Both the position numbers and the translations under genes were made by a program. A stretch of 64,000 bases of DNA from Macrococcoides bohemicum (GTDB taxonomy: Bacteria; Bacillota; Bacilli; Staphylococcales; Staphylococcaceae), in the NCBI RefSeq assembly GCF_042658685.1, contig NZ_JBHSQY010000001.1. One strand, written 5' to 3'. The notes under the pieces were generated by a model. The model was given only the letters and a program-made list of their open reading frames with translations, was not told the origin of the DNA and searched no databases. Below, piece after piece: positions 59,016 to 64,000 of the stretch; position 1 is the first letter of the stretch; the number at the start of each line of letters is the position of its first letter.

Positions 59016-60005
59016 TTATTTCTTTAATAATTTTCTTAAAACTACAAGTCCAGCTAAAGCTGATCCAGCAACAATCGCACCACGCTCTACTTGAGGTGTA
59101 ACGATTGATTTATAAACTAATTGTAAGTTTTGTGGGCGTTCAGCTAAACGTCTCATAAAGTAACCGTACCAGTCTTCACCATAAGGAACATAAGTACAGA
59201 AGTTGTAACCAGAGTTTGCGATTTCAACTTGTAACTCAGAACGGAATCCATATAACATCTGGAATTCGATTAAGTCATTGTTTAAGTTATGTTGCGCGAT
59301 AAACTTCTTCACGTGATCGATAATGTTATGATCGTGTGTTGCAATTGAAGTCATTGCTTTAGCGTTTAATAAACGTTGTTCGATAATTTTGATGTAGTTT
59401 GCATCGATATCTTCTTTAGATTGGTAAGCAACAGATGCATCTTCTTTATAAGCACCTTTTACTAAACGTAAACGTACATCTTTATATTTCTCGATTTCTT
59501 CAGTAGCACGGAATAAGTAAGCTTGAATTACTGTACCAACATTTTTAAATTCACCTTTTAAACGATCTAACATTTCAAAAGTTTGAACTGTATGATTGTA
59601 GTCTTCAGTATCCATATTGATATGCATGTTGCCACACTCATGGGCTTTTAAAAGAATTTCGCGTAAATTTTCGTAACAGAATTCTGGATCAACGTCTAAT
59701 CCAATTTGTGTCAGCTTGATAGACATATGTGCATCTACACCAGCATCAAATAATGCCTGAATCATCGTTAAAATGTTGTTTTTTGCTGCAGTGGCTTCTT
59801 CTTTAGAGAAAACAAATTCACCTAAATTATCAACAGTTGCAGAAATGTTTTGAGCATTTAATGCACGAATTGATTCGATTGTTGTTTCAACATCAGTTCC
59901 AGCAACAACTTTGTTAGCACCTAATGCTAAACCATACTTTTTTGCAGCTTCATTTAAAGTTGCGTTCTCACTTAAAGCAATAAAAAAATCTCTTGATAAT
60001 CCCAT
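59016..60005 (-). CDS. putB: Proline dehydrogenase
   Basis: 329 residues, FAD-dependent PutA-type catalytic barrel of the monofunctional type. Characteristic segments: SIKLTQIGLD, HINMDTEDY, RLVKGAYKE, and the C-terminal YGFRSELQ and YMRRLAERP. Oxidises proline to pyrroline-5-carboxylate. A likely cre box (60067-60081) upstream suggests CcpA repression. GGAGGAAC SD. Confidence 0.95.
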   Translation of the reverse strand: MGLSRDFFIALSENATLNEAAKKYGLALGANKVVAGTDVETTIESIRALNAQNISATVDNLGEFVFSKEEATAAKNNILTMIQALFDAGVDAHMSIKLTQIGLDVDPEFCYENLREILLKAHECGNMHINMDTEDYNHTVQTFEMLDRLKGEFKNVGTVIQAYLFRATEEIEKYKDVRLRLVKGAYKEDASVAYQSKEDIDANYIKIIEQRLLNAKAMTSIATHDHNIIDHVKKFIAQHNLNNDLIEFQMLYGFRSELQVEIANSGYNFCTYVPYGEDWYGYFMRRLAERPQNLQLVYKSIVTPQVERGAIVAGSALAGLVVLRKLLKK

Positions 60006-60066
60006 CTATTGTTCCTCCTTAATTATAGTAATCATCTGATTACAATCCCCTAATAGAATAATCATA

Positions 60067-60081
60067 ATGAAAACGCTTTTA
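60067..60081 (-). promoter_or_regulatory. cre-like CcpA site upstream of proline dehydrogenase
   Basis: ATGAAAACGCTTTTA is one base from a perfect palindromic cre (TGAAANCGNTTTCA). It lies about 60 bp upstream of the start, near the expected promoter. Confidence 0.7.
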
Positions 60082-60174
60082 AAGGTCAAAGGAAAATTTA
60101 AATATTTATAAAAATTAAAGTATCATTTAACACAAAATTCACAAAAAATTCACTTTTTAATCAAAGAAAAAAGC

Positions 60175-60306
60175 TTAGTCAATTAACTGAGCTTTCTTCA
60201 TATCTGCTACTAATTTTTTTTCGATAGGTTCGTTACTAATTTCTATAAAATGGGGTAAAGCTAAAAAGATTGATAATACGATAATTAATTTTTTTATAAA
60301 TTTCAT
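60175..60306 (-). CDS. 43-residue small peptide with hydrophobic N-terminus
   Basis: 43 residues: basic MKFIKK, hydrophobic LIIVLSIFLALPHF (about 7-20), then an acidic/basic helix (IEKKLVADMKKAQL). SD GGAGGTG (near 60311-60317) is near perfect, and a terminator hairpin (AAGCTCAGT / ACTAAGCTT, T6) overlaps the stop. Such a full unit, too short for ordinary gene callers, suggests a secreted or membrane peptide. The 460-bp gap between putB and nadR otherwise holds only the cre box. Confidence 0.68.
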   Translation of the reverse strand: MKFIKKLIIVLSIFLALPHFIEISNEPIEKKLVADMKKAQLID

Positions 60307-60468
60307 AACGCACCTCCTTCGTATTTAAATTCAGTTTAAACTTTGAATATGAAGAACCAGTGAATTATATGTAAATTGTTTATATAGAAATTGTAAACAA
60401 TAATTAAGATAGATAATTATCGTATAATTGATATAATGATATTAATTTACATAAAAGGGGTAAGGCAG

Positions 60469-61563
60469 ATGAGAGATTTAGGAATTTATTTCGGGACGTT
60501 CGCACCGTGTCATGTCGGACATCTGGAACAGATTATTAGGGCGAAACGTGAAAATGCGCATGCGTTAGTAATTGTTTCTGGGTATGAAGGTGATCGTGGT
60601 GATTTAGCAGGTATGAGTTTAACAAACCGTGTCAAAGCGATGCGTGAATTATTAAAGGATGACACGAATGTTACTGTGTTAACATTGGATGAAACTAATA
60701 TTCCGCGTTATCCTGACGGTTGGGGACCATGGCTTGCTTTACTTCAGGAAAAGATTGAAACTGCAGCAACAGAAAATAACTATGCGATGCAATCCGTAAC
60801 GTTTTATGTTGGCGAAGAAGAGTATATTCAGCCACTTGATGAATATTTTAAAGGTGTGTTCAAATCTAGCGACGTTCAGATTACGAAAGTGGATCGTCGT
60901 ATCACTGGTATAAGTGGAACTTCTATTCGCGAGAATCCAATATTAAACTGGGATTTTGTAACGCGCCCGTTCAGACGTTTCTTTGTACAGAATATATTGA
61001 TTATCGGAACGGCAAGTACTGGAAAAACAACACTCGTACGAGATTTAGCACGCCGTTATTCAACATCGTATTCATTAGAATATTCGAGAGAATATCAGAC
61101 AATACGTCAAGTACGTGATGATGAACTCGACATTAAAGACTTACATGCAATTGGAATTGGTCAGTTTGAACTGAATCGTAAACATATTCATTCGCCAGGT
61201 ACACGTAAAGTATTCTTTGCAGATACTGACGTGATGACAACTAAACTTTATACAAAATTATATGCACCACCAGAAGATTACGAGAAAATTGCACCGGTCT
61301 TTGATTATTATATTTCTTTACAGACGTGGGCATTAATCATCGTATTACCTCCTACGACGCAATATGTCGATGATGGCTTCCGCGATATGAGTATGGCAGA
61401 TCAGAAAGCACGTCTTGATATGCACCAGATGTTCCTGGATGAAATCAAATATCAAGGACTGGAAGATAAGATGGTTGTACTTAAAGGGAATAGTTTCCAG
61501 GAAAAATATGAAGAAGCACATCGTCTGGTAGATGAAATTTTAGCAGATGGCAAAGATAACTAA
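60469..61563 (+). CDS. nadR: NadR-type bifunctional NMN adenylyltransferase / ribosylnicotinamide kinase
   Basis: 364 residues. Nucleotidylyltransferase domain 1-~175 with GIYFGTFAPCHVGHL and ISGTSIRENP; kinase domain about 180-360 with P-loop GTASTGKTTL. No N-terminal HTH, unlike enterobacterial NadR. Converts nicotinamide riboside to NMN and NAD. Start ATG 60469 by homology; the longer frame adds 11 residues. Operon with pnuC. Confidence 0.94.
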   Translation: MRDLGIYFGTFAPCHVGHLEQIIRAKRENAHALVIVSGYEGDRGDLAGMSLTNRVKAMRELLKDDTNVTVLTLDETNIPRYPDGWGPWLALLQEKIETAATENNYAMQSVTFYVGEEEYIQPLDEYFKGVFKSSDVQITKVDRRITGISGTSIRENPILNWDFVTRPFRRFFVQNILIIGTASTGKTTLVRDLARRYSTSYSLEYSREYQTIRQVRDDELDIKDLHAIGIGQFELNRKHIHSPGTRKVFFADTDVMTTKLYTKLYAPPEDYEKIAPVFDYYISLQTWALIIVLPPTTQYVDDGFRDMSMADQKARLDMHQMFLDEIKYQGLEDKMVVLKGNSFQEKYEEAHRLVDEILADGKDN

Positions 61564-61574
61564 GGAGATGAGAT

Positions 61575-62300
61575 ATGTTTTTAATAAAAGATTTTAGAGG
61601 ATTTACGAAATATGAAAAAGTATTCTTTGGATTATTTTTATTAGCGCAAGTTGCTATTCTTGTATATTTCTTTATCAAAACGAAGGAAATTGACTGGATT
61701 AACGTTATTGCAAGTATTTCTGGTATCCTGTGTGTGATTATGAGCGCAAAAGGTCGTTTAAGTACGTTCCTCTATGGTTTAATTCAGGTGATTACATATG
61801 GCTGGATCAGTTATCAGGCAAATTTAATGGGTGAAGTATACTTACAAGTTGTATTTGGTGTATTCCAGTTTATCGGTTTATATGCATGGATTCGCAATAT
61901 GCACACGTTAAGCACGCCAAAAGTTGAAGTTCAGGAAGTTGATACGAAAGGTTTAACAGCCATACAATGGGCGATTACTTTATTGCTTGGCGGAGCTTTT
62001 TATTTCGCATTTGCAAAATATCTTGAAAGTATTAAATCAGGGCAACCATTTCTTGATGCATTAAATGTCAGTTTAAATTTAACAGGTCAAGTATTGATGT
62101 CACTTCGATTTAAAGAGCAATGGTTCTTCTGGATTGTTGTTAATATCGTATCTATCACGCTATGGGTTAGAAAAATGATGCATACTGGTGCTATTGATGC
62201 GACAGGTGTTACAATGGTAGTGATGTGGATTGGATTCTTAATCAACAGTGTCTATGGATACTACTACTGGAAGAAACTTCAGATTGAAACACAACAATAA
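61575..62300 (+). CDS. pnuC: Nicotinamide riboside transporter PnuC
   Basis: 241 residues, about seven helices. PnuC features: YGLIQVITYGWISYQ, GVFQFIGLYAWIRN and the repeated W-rich ends (RFKEQWFFWIVVNIVSI). Takes up nicotinamide riboside by facilitated diffusion, trapped by NadR kinase. Eleven bases after nadR; SD AAGGAGATG. Confidence 0.93.
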   Translation: MFLIKDFRGFTKYEKVFFGLFLLAQVAILVYFFIKTKEIDWINVIASISGILCVIMSAKGRLSTFLYGLIQVITYGWISYQANLMGEVYLQVVFGVFQFIGLYAWIRNMHTLSTPKVEVQEVDTKGLTAIQWAITLLLGGAFYFAFAKYLESIKSGQPFLDALNVSLNLTGQVLMSLRFKEQWFFWIVVNIVSITLWVRKMMHTGAIDATGVTMVVMWIGFLINSVYGYYYWKKLQIETQQ

Positions 62301-62305
62301 TTTTT

Positions 62306-62338
62306 TAATCTCTCTTATATTTATAAGAGAGATTTCTT
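62306..62338 (+). terminator. Terminator of nadR-pnuC
   Basis: Perfect stem AATCTCTCTTAT / ATAAGAGAGATT followed by a short T-rich tail. Confidence 0.85.
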
Positions 62339-62378
62339 TATGTATGATTTATAATTGAGAAAAAAGAGGGAGAAACAG

Positions 62379-62513
62379 ATGAAATTACAAAGTGTGATGC
62401 TTTATGCTAAAGATCAGGCGCAGGCGGTTAAGTTCTGGACCGAAGTGATGCAGTTTGAAATCAACTTCTCAGATTTTGAAGGTAACTATTTTGCATTAAC
62501 ACAAAAGCATTAA
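62379..62513 (+). pseudogene. Truncated VOC (glyoxalase/bleomycin-resistance) family gene
   Basis: 44 codons: MKLQSVMLYAKDQAQAVKFW, then TEVMQFEINFSDFEGNYFAL, the first repeat of a VOC protein (normally 110-130 residues), then a stop. SD AGAGGGAG is intact. The second half is missing; only a terminator follows. Likely a deletion remnant. Confidence 0.75.
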
Positions 62514-62515
62514 AT

Positions 62516-62541
62516 GAAAAGACTCAGTTGAGTCTTTTTAT
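62516..62541 (+). terminator. Terminator
   Basis: Stem AAAAGACTCA / TGAGTCTTTT and T run, after the truncated VOC gene. Confidence 0.85.
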
Positions 62542-62590
62542 TTTGATTTTATATATAGGTGTTGTATATATAATGTTAGAGGTGACAATG

Positions 62591-63253
62591 ATGGAAAAAT
62601 CAATAATCAAGGAAGAAATATTAAAAGCACATCATTTTAGACATGCTACAAGACAATATAATGAAGTGAAAATTCCTAAAGAGGATATGGATTTTATTCT
62701 GGATGTGGCAAGACTTAGCCCATCTTCAGTGGGATTAGAGCCGTGGAGATTTGTTGTATTGGAGAATGAAGAAATAAAGAATAAGATTAGCGATGTAGCC
62801 TGGGGTGCAAAGAAACAACTGGCGACCGCAAGTCATTTCGTATTAATCTTAGCACGAAAGGATGTACGTTATGATTCGGATTATTTTATTGAGCATTTTA
62901 AACAACGTCAACCGGATGAAGATAAATTAAAGCGTATGCTATCGATTTATAAAGAATTTCAGACGGAACATATTGAAGTGGTAGATTCAGAGCGTGCACT
63001 ATTTGACTGGTCAAGTAAACAGACATATATTGCGCTTGGGAACATGATGACTGCTGCAGCACAAATCGGTATCGATTCATGTCCGATAGAAGGATTTGAT
63101 TATCATAAGGTAAATGCTATTTTAGTAGAAGCGGGTATCATTGATGATCAGCATGAAAGTATTTCTGTTATGGTTTCGTTTGGTTATCGAAAGTTTGACC
63201 CCCGACAGGAAAAATCTAGAAAGTCTGTTGACGAAGTAATTACGTGGTTCTAA
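62591..63253 (+). CDS. Nitroreductase family NAD(P)H-dependent oxidoreductase
   Basis: 220 residues, the usual size. FMN-binding features: FRHATRQYNEVKIP (the Arg-containing N-terminal motif), LSPSSVGLEPWRFVV, and MVSFGYRKFDP at the end. Reduces nitro compounds or quinones. Start ATG 62591 (five bases after GAGGTGA) is preferred to the ATG three bases upstream. Monocistronic. Confidence 0.92.
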   Translation: MEKSIIKEEILKAHHFRHATRQYNEVKIPKEDMDFILDVARLSPSSVGLEPWRFVVLENEEIKNKISDVAWGAKKQLATASHFVLILARKDVRYDSDYFIEHFKQRQPDEDKLKRMLSIYKEFQTEHIEVVDSERALFDWSSKQTYIALGNMMTAAAQIGIDSCPIEGFDYHKVNAILVEAGIIDDQHESISVMVSFGYRKFDPRQEKSRKSVDEVITWF

Positions 63254-63389
63254 AACAACGTAACAAGCCGTTTGTAAATTCTTTGTAAATGTATTCAAGC
63301 AATCTTTAAATAATCTTAATATTGAAAGCACCTTTTCAGTGATAGAATAAAAAGTGAATTATAAAGTATATCAATGAAGAGGTGTCTAT

Positions 63390-63722
63390 ATGTTTAAAGA
63401 TATGGCGTATTATATTTTCGGTGGATTAGATCCATTTTTCCAATTATTCGTTTTTGAACCGATTGTTATTACAATTATCGCTGTAATTGTTGCAATGGTA
63501 ACGAAAAAAGCGTGGTTAATGGGAATTGTAATTATTTTATTAAACTTAGTCGATAGTGCAATTGATGCAAACTTTGCTTTTGCTGCTGAAGGTATGGGTG
63601 CTGTAATTAGTCATACATTCACATATTTCTTTGCTAATTTCTTCTCAATGTTCTATGAGTTCGTATTTAGTTATATCATCGCTGGATTACCATTCATGCA
63701 TAAAAAATTTGGAATTGCATAA
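63390..63722 (+). CDS. Small membrane protein
   Basis: 110 residues, three to four hydrophobic helices, few charges apart from KKA and a HKK end; no recognised family. SD GAAGAGGTG upstream; terminator at 63727-63760. The 136-bp gap before it holds a possible promoter (TTGAAA...TAGAAT) and nothing more. Confidence 0.65.
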   Translation: MFKDMAYYIFGGLDPFFQLFVFEPIVITIIAVIVAMVTKKAWLMGIVIILLNLVDSAIDANFAFAAEGMGAVISHTFTYFFANFFSMFYEFVFSYIIAGLPFMHKKFGIA

Positions 63723-63726
63723 ACAA

Positions 63727-63760
63727 TAAAAAGGTGAAGCCATCAAGCTTCACCTTTTTA
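63727..63760. terminator. Bidirectional terminator
   Basis: Perfect stem AAAAAGGTGAAGC / GCTTCACCTTTTT with T tail both ways between convergent genes. Confidence 0.9.
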
Positions 63761-64000
63761 TTGTTTATGAGTTTCATGCATCGCTTTATATACTTTTGCT
63801 TTATCAGCATACTCCTGCTGGATGCGTGCCATATCTTGTTTATCTTCTTCTGTTAAAGCTCTTACTACTTTTGCTGGTCTGCCCATAGCTAGCATACCTG
63901 GTGGAATCTTTTTACCTTGAGTGAGCAATGAACCTGCTCCTAAAAATGCACCCTCACCAATTTCTGCTCCATCGAGTACTGTAGAATCCATTCCTACTAA
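63758..64000 (-). CDS. Gamma-carbonic anhydrase family protein (partial, 5' end outside window)
   Basis: The last 80 residues of a left-handed beta-helix protein; the frame is open to the right edge. Hexapeptide repeats (GAEIGEG, GAFLGAG, GSLLTQGKKIPPG) and the capping LAMGRPAKVVRALTEE are typical of the gamma-carbonic anhydrase-like (YrdA/PaaY) group. The metal His residues lie outside or at the edge of the window. Ends in the terminator at 63727-63760. Confidence 0.9.
   Translation of the reverse strand, partial: LVGMDSTVLDGAEIGEGAFLGAGSLLTQGKKIPPGMLAMGRPAKVVRALTEEDKQDMARIQQEYADKAKVYKAMHETHKQ

Overview
The window is low-GC Firmicute DNA. Gene content and order point to the family Staphylococcaceae: yidD, ytkD, pckA and metK lie together; lacR-lacABCDFEG is in the staphylococcal order; hutG and hutUI are present without hutH; and opuCABCD, a SagB-type glucosaminidase, an MpfR/MpfA-like pair and a thermonuclease are all found. 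Macrococcus (Macrococcoides) is my best guess at genus, an inference from gene content rather than a measured identity. I found no rRNA, tRNA, CRISPR array or intact insertion sequence.

Layout. 1-12.9 kb is mostly core chromosome: YidD (partial), lipoproteins, NUDIX and alpha/beta hydrolases, pckA diverging from SAM-riboswitch-controlled metK, two adjacent fluoride channel genes, transaldolase, an AGCS alanine/glutamine transporter and a ZIP metal transporter. 12.9-19.1 kb is accessory in look: a YcsI-type hydro-lyase, two small acidic overlapping genes, a 1,049-residue PLD nuclease/SF2 helicase/DUF3427 protein, a convergent MutT-like NUDIX gene and a membrane-anchored protein. 19.2-26.5 kb is a complete lactose PTS and tagatose-6-phosphate operon with an operator palindrome and a cre-like box. 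26.6-32.7 kb is a patchwork of small regulators, small membrane proteins and gene remnants, including a SAM riboswitch in front of an 80-residue unknown gene and a grpB gene broken into two pieces around a TetR/membrane-protein cassette. 32.9-38.1 kb holds an MpfR/MpfA-like Mg efflux pair, a nuclease with an Excalibur tail, an XRE/DUF2975 pair, and GNAT and SDR enzymes. 38.3-43.9 kb holds a methionine T-box with a MetE-like enzyme, HAD and stress-type proteins, SagB and an OppA-like lipoprotein. 44-48.3 kb is opuCABCD. 48.4-55.2 kb is histidine utilisation (a FAD/NAD(P) protein, hutG, a LysR regulator, hutU, hutI). 55.3-58.9 kb is an FMN-riboswitch riboflavin operon (ribD-ribE-ribBA-ribH). 59-64 kb holds proline dehydrogenase, a 43-residue peptide gene, nadR-pnuC, a truncated VOC gene, a nitroreductase, a membrane protein and a partial gamma-carbonic anhydrase.

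How it works together. Several modules feed glutamate and carbon metabolism: histidine is broken down to glutamate by hut, proline enters by proline dehydrogenase under a likely CcpA site, PckA supplies gluconeogenesis, and lac feeds triose phosphates. Methionine and SAM are sensed by three separate leader RNAs: SAM riboswitches at metK and at the unknown small gene, and a Met T-box at the MetE-like gene. Cofactor salvage and synthesis is represented by nadR-pnuC and rib.

The best candidates for something undescribed are the helicase/nuclease island (14.0-18.3 kb), the SAM-riboswitch-controlled 80-residue protein (27.4-27.8 kb), and a perfect 10-bp hairpin lying exactly between the Shine-Dalgarno sequence and the TTG start of the Mg-efflux gene (33.32-33.36 kb). 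Start codons were chosen by reading the Shine-Dalgarno (SD) context, so several differ from the longest possible reading frame.
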